From Aminobacter sp. HY435 (GTDB lineage: Bacteria > Pseudomonadota > Alphaproteobacteria > Rhizobiales > Rhizobiaceae), in contig NZ_JANKZL010000005.1 of assembly GCF_027568395.1 (NCBI RefSeq), positions 310,001 through 374,000 on the forward strand: a stretch of DNA of 64,000 bases. The letters run 5' to 3'. Numbering within the stretch: the stretch's first letter is position 1; every line of letters starts with the position of its first letter. The notes beneath the pieces are model-generated. The model was not told the origin of the DNA, made no database searches, and saw nothing but the letters and a program-made list of their open reading frames with translations. Positions 51,519-59,279 of the stretch are shown piece by piece. The position numbers and the translations under genes are program-made.

Positions 51519-52529
51519 TCAATCGCCCTCGTCTTCGTAGCCGACGAGGTGCAACGGTCGCGCTGATATCCCGTTGAGTTCGCACCAGCGCACCAGCGCC
51601 TCCTCGCGGCCATGGGTGACCCAGACTTCGCCGGCGCCAGTCTGTTTGATGGTGGCGGTCAGTTCGTCCCAATCGGAATGGTCGGAGATGACGAGCGGCA
51701 GTTCGACGCCGCCCTGCCTGGCGCGTTGGCGGATGCGCATCCAGCCCGAGGCGAAGGCGGCAAGCGGGTCGGGGAAGCGGCGTGCCCAGCGGTCGGCGAA
51801 GGTGGAAGAGGGGGCGACGATGATGGCACCAGCGAAGTCGGCCTTGTCGCCGTCTTCGACTGTCGCCGGCCGGAGGTCGCCAAGGTTGATGCCCTGGTCT
51901 TGATAATATTCGCTCAGGCGGGAGATGGCGCCGTGGATGTAGATCGGCTTGTCGTAGCCGTTGTCGCGCAACAGGCGGATGACGCGCTGTGCCTTGCCGA
52001 GCGCATAAGCGCCGACAAGATGGGCACGCTCCGGAAATTGCCGGGTCGACTTGATCAGCTTGAGGATTTCGCCCGAGGCGTCGGGATGGCGGAAGACAGG
52101 CAGGGCGAAGGTCGCCTCTGTGATGAAGACGTCGCAGGGCACGACCTCGAAGGCGACACAGGTGGGGTCCTGGGCGCGTTTGTAGTCGCCGGAGGCGACG
52201 ATGCGCATGCCGTTTTGCTCGACCGCGATCTGCGCCGAGCCGAGCACATGGCCAGCGGGATGGAACGACACGATGACGTCGCCGAGCCTGATCTTTTCGC
52301 CGAGTGGCATCGCCTGGCTGGCGCCTGCGAAATCCGTGCCGCAGCGGATTGCCATGATGTCCAGCGTCTCGCGCGTCGCCAGGACCTTGGCGTGGCCGGG
52401 CCGCGCGTGGTCGGAATGGCCGTGTGTGATGAGCGCCCGTTCGACCGGCCGCACCGGATCGATGTAGAAATCGCCTGGCGGGCAGTAGAGCCCTTCGGGC
52501 CGGGGATGGAGAAGGTCGCTGGGCCGCAT
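51519..52529 (-). CDS. Ligase-associated MBL-fold DNA exonuclease
   Basis: A 336-residue metallo-beta-lactamase/beta-CASP-type protein. The metal motif THGHSDH spans residues 35-41. Further ligands are seen in HPAGHVLGSAQI, ASGDYKR and ISDHSDWDEL. It belongs to the exonuclease family encoded with ATP-dependent ligases and Lhr-type helicases, whose members digest DNA ends during repair. The ATG at 52529 faces the divergent methyltransferase gene across 75 bases. Confidence 0.9.
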   Translation of the reverse strand: MRPSDLLHPRPEGLYCPPGDFYIDPVRPVERALITHGHSDHARPGHAKVLATRETLDIMAIRCGTDFAGASQAMPLGEKIRLGDVIVSFHPAGHVLGSAQIAVEQNGMRIVASGDYKRAQDPTCVAFEVVPCDVFITEATFALPVFRHPDASGEILKLIKSTRQFPERAHLVGAYALGKAQRVIRLLRDNGYDKPIYIHGAISRLSEYYQDQGINLGDLRPATVEDGDKADFAGAIIVAPSSTFADRWARRFPDPLAAFASGWMRIRQRARQGGVELPLVISDHSDWDELTATIKQTGAGEVWVTHGREEALVRWCELNGISARPLHLVGYEDEGD

Positions 52530-52604
52530 TCTCTCAAGATAGGCATTTGGCGCTTGCGTGAAAGGGCGGTTTGGCAGTAATGCGCGCCACTTCCCTCATT
52601 CTGG

Positions 52605-53525
52605 ATGCCGCGCTTGACGCCGTTGCAGCTCTCTTCCAACGACCTGCTTGCCGACCGGCGGGCGGACTATGCCGAAATGCTCTTTGGGTCCGGCGACCAT
52701 GCCGCCGCCGCCGAGTTGATGCTCGGCGCGCTGGAGATCGCGCCGCAATGGGCCATGGGCTGGTTTCGGCTCGGCGAGATCCAGGAGGCCGCAGGCGCGT
52801 TTGAGGCGGCGGCCGAAGCCTGGCGCATGTCGCTGAAGCTTGAACCGGCAGACCGGCCGGGCGCCGCGCTCAAGCTGCAACTGATCGGCGCCGAACCCGC
52901 CGCCGACAGTCCGCCCAGCGCCTTTGTCGAGATGCTGTTCGACCAGTATGCGGAAAAATTCGACCACGCGCTGGTCGAGACGCTGCATTACCGCGTGCCG
53001 GAACTCCTGACGGCGGCGATCGCCGCCACCGGGCGCGGGCAGTTCGATCATGCCGTTGATCTCGGCTGCGGCACCGGGCTGATGGGCGTGAAGCTCAGGC
53101 CGGTGACGAAACGCCTCGACGGCTACGACATCTCTGCCGAAATGCTGCGCAAGGCGCGCGACAAGGGCGTCTACGACCGGCTGATCAAGGCCGACCTGCA
53201 GGAGATGGAGCCGGAGGGCCGGACCGCCGACCTCGTCACCGCCGCCGACGTTTTCATGTATCTGGGCGCGCTCGACCGCGTGTTCGCGAGCGTCATCAAG
53301 ATGCTGGCGCCTGGCGGGCTGTTTGCCTTTTCGGTCGAACGCCTGGCCGGCGAGGGTGTCTTCGAGCTGCAGGAATCGCGCCGCTATGCTCATTCCGAGG
53401 CCTGTGTGCACGGGCTGATTGCGGCGGCCGGCCTGCGGTTGGTGTCGCTGGAACACGCCGTGATCCGCCAGGACCGCCGCGAGCCTGTCGAGGGGCTGAT
53501 CGTGGTGACGGAGCGGGCGATTTAG
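52605..53525 (+). CDS. TPR-containing class I SAM-dependent methyltransferase (COG4976 type)
   Basis: A 306-residue protein. Residues 18-85 form two TPR-like helical pairs (DYAEMLFGSGDHAAAAELML, WRMSLKLEPADRPGAA). FVEMLFDQYAEKFDHALVETLHYRVP links to a Rossmann methyltransferase with motif I VDLGCGTG at 151-158 and FAFSVERLAGEG near the end. The substrate is unknown. It is divergent from the repair exonuclease and lies between the two arms of the repair set, which makes a functional link possible but unproven. Confidence 0.85.
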   Translation: MPRLTPLQLSSNDLLADRRADYAEMLFGSGDHAAAAELMLGALEIAPQWAMGWFRLGEIQEAAGAFEAAAEAWRMSLKLEPADRPGAALKLQLIGAEPAADSPPSAFVEMLFDQYAEKFDHALVETLHYRVPELLTAAIAATGRGQFDHAVDLGCGTGLMGVKLRPVTKRLDGYDISAEMLRKARDKGVYDRLIKADLQEMEPEGRTADLVTAADVFMYLGALDRVFASVIKMLAPGGLFAFSVERLAGEGVFELQESRRYAHSEACVHGLIAAAGLRLVSLEHAVIRQDRREPVEGLIVVTERAI

Positions 53526-53695
53526 CGCTGACTGCTGCTTGGGCTGCCGAACATGCCGCGCGAGCGCAGCGGCTTTTCGGCCGGCTTGGCGGTGATGCCT
53601 GCCTGCTTCTGCAATTGCTCTATTTGGGCCTGAAGCTCGCGAACGAGCTTTTCCAGCGTCGCGATGCGGGCTTCGTGGGAGGCGGTGTCGGTCAT
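53522..53695 (-). CDS. Small SlyX-like coiled-coil protein
   Basis: A 57-residue protein, MTDTASHEARIATLEKLVRE then LQAQIEQLQKQAG, a short coiled coil with a basic tail (PLRSRGMFGSPSSSQR). The ATG at 53695 is chosen over an upstream extension without coiled-coil character. It converges with the methyltransferase gene, their stop codons overlapping by 4 bases. It resembles SlyX or other small coiled-coil proteins; function unknown. Confidence 0.65.
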   Translation of the reverse strand: MTDTASHEARIATLEKLVRELQAQIEQLQKQAGITAKPAEKPLRSRGMFGSPSSSQR

Positions 53696-53895
53696 GGCGC
53701 TTGGCTCTGAGTTTGATGGGGCCATTTGATACGGCGGCATTGGGGACGCAAGTCACTTAGGTTTCGTTCCTTCCGACAGGCCAGTGCGGGTGAGACGGAA
53801 TGCGATCTCGCAAGTTGGTTGCGGCATGTTCTCTTGATCCCTTTTTGTTCCAGATTTCGCTTGGCGCGGCACGATCCCCGCGCTAGGCATGGGGC

Positions 53896-56556
53896 GTGAC
53901 GAGCCAAGCGCGACTGGAGCCGAATTCGACTGCCGCCATGCTGCCGGAACCATTCGTGCGATGGTTCGCCGAGCGCGGCTGGTCGCCGCGCACCCACCAG
54001 CTCGACCTGCTCGCCAGCGCGCAGCGGGGAAACTCGGTGCTGCTGATCGCGCCGACCGGTGCCGGCAAGACGCTGGCCGGTTTCCTGCCGGCGCTGACGG
54101 ATCTTGCGGTCAGGCCGAAGAAACGGCCGGGGGAGGCGCATCGCGGCGTTCACACGCTCTACATCTCGCCGCTCAAGGCGCTGGCCGTCGACATCGAGCG
54201 CAATCTCGGCAAGCCGGTCGCCGAGATCGGCCTGCCCATCACGATGGAGACGCGCACCGGCGACACGCCACAGCACAAGCGTGCGCGCCAGAAGCTCGTG
54301 CCGCCCGACATCCTGCTGACGACGCCGGAGCAACTGGCGCTGCTGATCGCGTCCGCCGACGCCGAGCGCTTCTTTTCGGATCTGCGCTACATCGTTCTCG
54401 ACGAACTGCATTCGTTGGTCACCTCGAAGCGGGGGCACCTGCTCGCTCTTGGCCTGGCCCGTCTGCGCAAGTTCGTACCCGATCTCCAGGCCATCGGCCT
54501 GTCGGCGACGGTGGCCGATCCGGACGAGTTGCGGCACTGGTTGGTGAGGCAGAGCAGTTTACCCTCCCCCCTGTGGGGAGGGTCGATCCGCGAAGCGGGG
54601 CGGGGTGGGGGTGACGGTCAGGCTTCACCCCCCACCCCGACGCTGCGCGTCGACCCTCCCCACAAGGGGGAGGGTAATGCCAACATGGCCGATGTCATCA
54701 CCGTCACCGGTGGGGCAAAGCCTGAGATCACGATCCTCGACTCCGAGGAACACGTGCCATGGGCAGGGCATTCCGCCCGCTACGCCATCCCCGACATTTA
54801 CGAAGCCGTGCGCAGGCACCGAACGACGCTGTTGTTCGTCAACACCCGCAGCCAAGCCGAATTGCTGTTCCAGGAGCTGTGGCGGATCAATGAGGATACG
54901 CTGCCGATAGCCTTGCACCATGGTTCGCTCGATGTGGGCCAGCGCCGGCGCGTCGAAAAGGCGATGGCCGACAATGCGCTGAGGGCGGTGGTTGCCACCT
55001 CGACGCTCGACCTGGGCATCGACTGGGGCGATGTCGATCTTGTCATCCATGTCGGCGCGCCAAAGGGGGCAAGCCGGCTCGCGCAGCGCATCGGCCGCGC
55101 CAACCACCGCATGGACGAGCCGAGCCGTGCCATCCTGGTGCCAGCCAATCGTTTCGAGGTTCTGGAGTGCCGGGCAGCGCTCGAGGCCAACTATCTCGGT
55201 GCGCAGGACACGCCGCCGCTGCTCGCTGGCGCGCTTGACGTGCTGGCCCAGCACGTGCTCGGCTGCGCCTGCGCAGCACCCTTCGACGCCGACGAACTTT
55301 ATGCCGAGGTCAAGGGTGCGGCGCCATACGCATCGCTCGACCGCGACCATTTCGACCGCATCGTCGATTTCGTCGCCACTGGCGGCTATGCCCTGCGCAG
55401 CTATGAGCGCTACGCCCGCATCCGCAAGACCAGGGACGGCAGGTGGCGCGTGTCCAATCCACGCATCGCCCAGCAATACCGGCTGAATGTCGGCACCATC
55501 ATCGAGGCGCCGATGCTCAACGTCCGCTACACGCGAACGAAGGGCAAGGCAGGTGCGGGCAATGCCGGATCGGTCGCGCTGCGCGGCGGCTCAGTGCTAG
55601 GCAAGATCGAGGAGTATTTCGTCGAGACGCTGTCGGTCGGCGACATGTTCCTGTTCGCCGGCAAGGTGTTGCGCTTCGAGGGCATCCGCGAAAACGAGTG
55701 CTATGTCTCGACGGGCGGCGGCGGTAACGTGCTGGTGCCGTCCTATGCTGGCGGCAAGTTTCCGCTGTCGACCTACCTCGCCGACCAGGTGCGCGGCATG
55801 CTGGCCGATTCCACGCGGTGGAAGGCGTTGCCCGACCAGGTCTCGGACTGGCTGCGTCTCCAGCAGCAAAAGTCGGTTCTGCCGCGCAAGGAAGACCTCC
55901 TGGTCGAGACGTTTCCGCGCGGCGAGCGCTTCTACATGGTCGCCTATCCGTTCGAGGGCCGGCTGGCGCACCAGACGCTCGGCATGCTCCTGACCCGCCG
56001 ACTGGAACGGATGGGCGCGCATCCGCTCGGTTTTGTGGCCACCGATTATTCGCTGGGCGTGTGGGCGCTGGGCGACCTCGGCCGGATGTTCGAGTCGAAG
56101 AAGCCGTCACTCGCGGAGCTCTTCGACGAGGACATGCTCGGCGACGATCTCGAGGCGTGGCTTGCCGACAGCTGGCTGCTCAAGCGCACCTTCCGCAACT
56201 GCGCCGTTATCGCTGGCTTGATCGAAAAGCGCTTTCCCGGACAGGAAAAGAACGGCCGCCAGGTGACCGTTTCGGCCGACCTCATTTATGACGTCTTGCG
56301 CAGCCATGAACCGGATCACATCCTGCTCGAAGCGACCAGGGTGGATGCTGCGAGCGGGCTGCTCGATGTCAGGAGACTGGCCGACATGCTCTCGCGCATC
56401 CGCGGCAGAATCGTTCATAAGGATCTTGATCAGATATCGCCGCTGGCGGTTCCGATCATGCTGGAAATCGGCAAGGAGCCGGTCAATGGCGAGGCCAACG
56501 ATAGGCTGTTGCTCGAGGCGGCTGACCTGATCGAAGAGGCTATGGCAAGCGCATGA
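53896..56556 (+). CDS. Ligase-associated DEXH-box helicase (Lhr-type core)
   Basis: An 886-residue superfamily 2 helicase with a GTG start at 53896 (an in-frame ATG at 53938 is possible). Walker A is APTGAGKT (residues 52-59), the DEXH box DELH is at 169-172, SAT at 203-205, and motif VI region QRIGRANHR near residue 400. The C-terminal WH and Lhr-type domains follow. These helicases unwind RNA:DNA or DNA 3'-5' and act with the ligase, exonuclease and PdeM. Uniquely here, residues 222-261 are encoded by a palindromic repeat inserted in frame. Confidence 0.93.
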   Translation: MTSQARLEPNSTAAMLPEPFVRWFAERGWSPRTHQLDLLASAQRGNSVLLIAPTGAGKTLAGFLPALTDLAVRPKKRPGEAHRGVHTLYISPLKALAVDIERNLGKPVAEIGLPITMETRTGDTPQHKRARQKLVPPDILLTTPEQLALLIASADAERFFSDLRYIVLDELHSLVTSKRGHLLALGLARLRKFVPDLQAIGLSATVADPDELRHWLVRQSSLPSPLWGGSIREAGRGGGDGQASPPTPTLRVDPPHKGEGNANMADVITVTGGAKPEITILDSEEHVPWAGHSARYAIPDIYEAVRRHRTTLLFVNTRSQAELLFQELWRINEDTLPIALHHGSLDVGQRRRVEKAMADNALRAVVATSTLDLGIDWGDVDLVIHVGAPKGASRLAQRIGRANHRMDEPSRAILVPANRFEVLECRAALEANYLGAQDTPPLLAGALDVLAQHVLGCACAAPFDADELYAEVKGAAPYASLDRDHFDRIVDFVATGGYALRSYERYARIRKTRDGRWRVSNPRIAQQYRLNVGTIIEAPMLNVRYTRTKGKAGAGNAGSVALRGGSVLGKIEEYFVETLSVGDMFLFAGKVLRFEGIRENECYVSTGGGGNVLVPSYAGGKFPLSTYLADQVRGMLADSTRWKALPDQVSDWLRLQQQKSVLPRKEDLLVETFPRGERFYMVAYPFEGRLAHQTLGMLLTRRLERMGAHPLGFVATDYSLGVWALGDLGRMFESKKPSLAELFDEDMLGDDLEAWLADSWLLKRTFRNCAVIAGLIEKRFPGQEKNGRQVTVSADLIYDVLRSHEPDHILLEATRVDAASGLLDVRRLADMLSRIRGRIVHKDLDQISPLAVPIMLEIGKEPVNGEANDRLLLEAADLIEEAMASA
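54559..54677. repeat. 119-bp palindromic repeat element inserted in the helicase coding sequence
   Basis: TTACCCTCCCCC (54559-54570) and GGGGGAGGGTAA (54666-54677) are perfect 12-bp terminal inverted repeats. Between them are more inverted G/C tracts, including CCTCCCC-type hairpins. The right end (54653-54677) matches the partial copy at 38686-38725. The translated segment (SPLWGGSIREAGRGGG, then PTLRVDPPHKGEG) is low-complexity and keeps the helicase frame open. Confidence 0.85.
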
Positions 56557-57266
56557 ACATCGCTGCGCGCGAAGTGACGGGGGATGGCAGTGCGACGATC
56601 GGCATCGCCGGCGTGCGCGCAGTCTGCGACCGGCGCGCGGCGCTGTACTTCCCGGATCTCAGCCTTCTGGCGGTGTCGGACCTGCATCTCGAAAAGGGGT
56701 CGTCCTTCGCCCGTCGCGGCCGGCTTTTGCCGCCCTACGATTCGGCCGCTACGCTCGCCCGGCTGGCGGCTGTCGTCGACGACTATGCTCCGAAATTCGT
56801 CGTCAGCCTCGGCGACAGTTTCCACGACGGCGAGGGTGCGGCGCGCCTGGCCGATCCGTTCCGCGCCAGCCTGACCGCCATGATGCGCGGGCGCGACTGG
56901 TTCTGGGTCGCCGGCAATCACGATCCGGATGCGCCGGCCGATCTGCCGGGCGAAACCGTCCAGGAACTCGCTGTCGGAGGTCTTGTCTTCCGTCACGAGC
57001 CGTCGAAGGGCCACGCCGAAGGCGAGATCGCCGGGCACCTGCACCCATGCGCGCGCATCGTCCAGCGCGCCCGCTCGGTGCGTTGCCGCTGCTTTGCCAG
57101 CGACGGCGAACGGCTAGTCATGCCGGCCTTCGGCGCGTTCACCGGCTCGCTCAACGTTCTCGACAAGGCTTACAAGGGGCTGTTCCGCACCGGAGCGCCA
57201 ACTGCCTACATGATCGGCACAAGCGGGGTCTACCCGATCGCCGGGTCGTTGCTGCGGCCGGGCTAG
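56553..57266 (+). CDS. pdeM: Ligase-associated phosphodiesterase PdeM
   Basis: A 237-residue calcineurin-like phosphoesterase. Metal motifs are VSDLHLEKGS (D43, H45), LGDSFHD, AGNHDPD and GHLHPCAR. PdeM-family proteins are single-strand endonucleases/phosphodiesterases coded beside the ligase-associated helicase. Its ATG overlaps the helicase stop (ATGA), so the two are translationally coupled. A palindromic repeat follows immediately. Confidence 0.9.
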   Translation: MNIAAREVTGDGSATIGIAGVRAVCDRRAALYFPDLSLLAVSDLHLEKGSSFARRGRLLPPYDSAATLARLAAVVDDYAPKFVVSLGDSFHDGEGAARLADPFRASLTAMMRGRDWFWVAGNHDPDAPADLPGETVQELAVGGLVFRHEPSKGHAEGEIAGHLHPCARIVQRARSVRCRCFASDGERLVMPAFGAFTGSLNVLDKAYKGLFRTGAPTAYMIGTSGVYPIAGSLLRPG

Positions 57267-57312
57267 CGCATCGGCCCGAAAATCGGACCCGATTTTCGGA
57301 AAGCACGATGCG
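57267..57312. repeat. Short rhizobial palindromic repeat
   Basis: A 46-base element with outer arms CGCATC and GATGCG and an inner dyad CCGAAAATCGG/CGATTTTCGG. Elements of this form (GCATCG...GAAAATCGG...CGATGC) are abundant between genes of Mesorhizobium and related genera. It starts one base after the pdeM stop codon. Confidence 0.8.
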
Positions 57313-57339
57313 CCAACTCAATAAGTTGGAGCGTCCTTT

Positions 57340-57359
57340 GTGCGTCCATCCGGACGCAC
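57340..57359. terminator. Hairpin between convergent pdeM and TIGR02186 genes
   Basis: GTGCGTCC and GGACGCAC form a perfect 8-bp stem with a 4-base loop. A T-run is missing on either side, so termination would be weak or Rho-assisted. Its position between two convergent genes supports a bidirectional terminator. Confidence 0.4.
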
Positions 57360-57391
57360 GGCGGGCACGAGGCGCGGCATGCCGCCAGCCC

Positions 57392-58177
57392 TCAATCCTT
57401 GCGGAAGATGATCCTGCCCAGCCAGCCGGTGAACATCGCCAGCCCGATGGCGAAAAGGCCGTAGCCGAAGCCGTGGTCGGTGGCGAAGCGGTAGATGGTC
57501 TGTTCGAAGCCCGACTTGACGATGGCCAACTGGGTCGAGGTTTCCTTGACGAACAGGCCGTTGCGAAACAGGAAGGCCCGCGCCTTGTGCGTGCCGACCG
57601 GCACGTTTGGCGCAAGATGCAGCGTCGCCCGGAACAGGTTCTGCGACAGGAACTGCACGCCGCCGATATTGTCCGAGTAGAGGCCAAGCGCTTCCTTGCG
57701 GTCGCGCAGCGCATCGGTGAATTCCTGGATGGTGATCGGGCTGTCGCGCTTTTCCTCGGGCTCGAGGTAGATGTTGGGAATGCCCAGCGACAGCTGCTTG
57801 TAGCTGTTGGGGGTGGTGATGTCCTGCGGCGGTCGCGTCGTCGCCATCGAGTAAGACACCGGTACGTTGATGAAGGTCTCGGAGCGGGTGTTGATCCACA
57901 TGCCAAGGATCCGATCCTTGCGGCGCACCACGACCGAGCGCGCCGGCCCTTCCAGCACGACGACGACGTCGTAGCGGCCCTGGCGGTTGACCTGCGGATC
58001 GGTGTTTTCCAGCGCACCGAAGATGGTGAGATCGGCGCCAGAGAAGTCGGCCGTGATCGAGACGCGATCGGTGGACAAGCCGATCTGGATGTTTTCGGTC
58101 GGCGCGCCGTCCTTGATCTGGGCGCGCGCCGGCGCTGCCGCGGCGAGCAGGGCTAGGGCGAGCGCCGCAATCCTCAT
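57392..58177 (-). CDS. TIGR02186-family membrane-anchored periplasmic protein
   Basis: A 261-residue protein with a signal peptide (1-19, ending APARA), a large periplasmic beta-rich domain and a C-terminal transmembrane helix (about 233-255, GYGLFAIGLAMFTGWLGRII). Features such as IGLSTDRVSITADFSGADLTIFG and RSVVVRRKDRILGMWINT match the TIGR02186 family, which is almost always next to a TauE/SafE transporter. Its ATG overlaps the upstream transporter gene's stop by 4 bases, so the two probably form a complex. Function unproven. Confidence 0.85.
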   Translation of the reverse strand: MRIAALALALLAAAAPARAQIKDGAPTENIQIGLSTDRVSITADFSGADLTIFGALENTDPQVNRQGRYDVVVVLEGPARSVVVRRKDRILGMWINTRSETFINVPVSYSMATTRPPQDITTPNSYKQLSLGIPNIYLEPEEKRDSPITIQEFTDALRDRKEALGLYSDNIGGVQFLSQNLFRATLHLAPNVPVGTHKARAFLFRNGLFVKETSTQLAIVKSGFEQTIYRFATDHGFGYGLFAIGLAMFTGWLGRIIFRKD

Positions 58178-59103
58178 AGCGAAAGCCCGCTGACGCTGGT
58201 CAGCGAATAGAGGTTCTGCGGCTTGACGAAAAGGTCGAAGCCAAGGCGCAGGGCAACCGCTAGGACCAGCAGGGCCAGCAGCGCGCGCAACTGTTCGCCG
58301 CGCAGTTTCTGGCCGGCCTTGGCGCCGTATTGCGCGCCGGCAACGCCGCCCAGCATCAGCACGAGCGCCAGCACGATGTCGACGGTCTGGTTGGTCGTCG
58401 AATGCACCAGGGTGGTGAAGGCCGAGACGACGACGATCTGGAACAGCGAGGTGCCAACGACGACGTTGGTCGGCACCTTGAGCAGGTAGATCAGCGCCGG
58501 AACCATGATGAAGCCACCGCCGACGCCCATGATCGCCGACAGGAAGCCGATGCCCGCGCCGATGCCCAGCACCGGGATGACCGAGACGAACAGTTTCGAG
58601 GTGCGGAAGCGCATCTTGAACGGCAGGCGGTGGATCCAGTTGTGCTGGCCGGACTTCTTCAGCGCCGGCGGCACCCCGCCCTTGGTCAGGCGCAGCGCAT
58701 TGACGCTTTCAATCAGCATCAGGCCGCCGACCGTGCCGAGCAAGACGACGTAGAGCAGTGAGATGAACAGATCGAGCTGGCCGATGGCGCGCAGCAGGGC
58801 GAAGACGAAGCCGCCGGCGGCCGAGCCGGCGATGCCCCCGATCAGGAGCACCGTGCCGAGCTTGAAGTCGAGCGTGCCGCGCTTGAGATGGGCGAGAGCG
58901 CCGGAGAACGACGAGGCGATGACCTGGTTGGCGCCGGTGGCGACAGCGATCGCAGGAGGAATGTTGTAGAAGATCAGAAGCGGCGTGATCAGGAACCCGC
59001 CGCCGACGCCGAACATGCCCGACAGGAAGCCGACCGCCGCGCCCATTGCCAGGAGCACGAACGCATTGACAGACATTTCTGCAATCGGGAGATAGATGCC
59101 CAC
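58174..59103 (-). CDS. TauE/SafE-family sulfite/organosulfonate exporter
   Basis: A 309-residue membrane protein with eight predicted helices in two repeats. Each repeat has the GxxxGxxxGxGGGF/ITPL pattern (VGFLSGMFGVGGGFLITPLL near residue 22, GFLSAIMGVGGGFIMVPALI near 185). Family members export sulfite, sulfoacetate or related anions. The pairing with TIGR02186 is typical. No sulfonate catabolic genes adjoin it, so the anion is uncertain. Confidence 0.88.
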   Translation of the reverse strand: MGIYLPIAEMSVNAFVLLAMGAAVGFLSGMFGVGGGFLITPLLIFYNIPPAIAVATGANQVIASSFSGALAHLKRGTLDFKLGTVLLIGGIAGSAAGGFVFALLRAIGQLDLFISLLYVVLLGTVGGLMLIESVNALRLTKGGVPPALKKSGQHNWIHRLPFKMRFRTSKLFVSVIPVLGIGAGIGFLSAIMGVGGGFIMVPALIYLLKVPTNVVVGTSLFQIVVVSAFTTLVHSTTNQTVDIVLALVLMLGGVAGAQYGAKAGQKLRGEQLRALLALLVLAVALRLGFDLFVKPQNLYSLTSVSGLSL

Positions 59104-59245
59104 CCGTCAGTCTCTGCAATAGGAGTTATGCCGTCGCCCGTTTCCGGGTGCCGGTTAGCTAGCGGTTACTTGCGCCGACATTGCGGCGAAGTCAAACGCA
59201 CTGCGCTCGAAACGGAAAATAACTCAATCAGTTAACCGCCAGGTA

Positions 59246-59274
59246 AAGACGGCGGCGGGAAATGACGCCGTCTT
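59246..59274 (-). terminator. Terminator of the PodJ-like gene
   Basis: AAGACGGCG (59246-59254) and CGCCGTCTT (59266-59274) are perfect 9-bp arms, 5 bases after the stop codon on the minus strand. The second arm runs into TTTACC, a weak T-tract. Confidence 0.65.
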
Positions 59275-59279
59275 CGCGC

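Noticed and set aside
53828-53850. GTTC-N15-GTTC upstream of the helicase gene, as a possible LexA box
   Set aside because: The alphaproteobacterial LexA site needs GTTC-N7-GTTC (or GAAC-N7-GAAC). The spacing of 15 does not fit, and no other copy lies near the repair genes.
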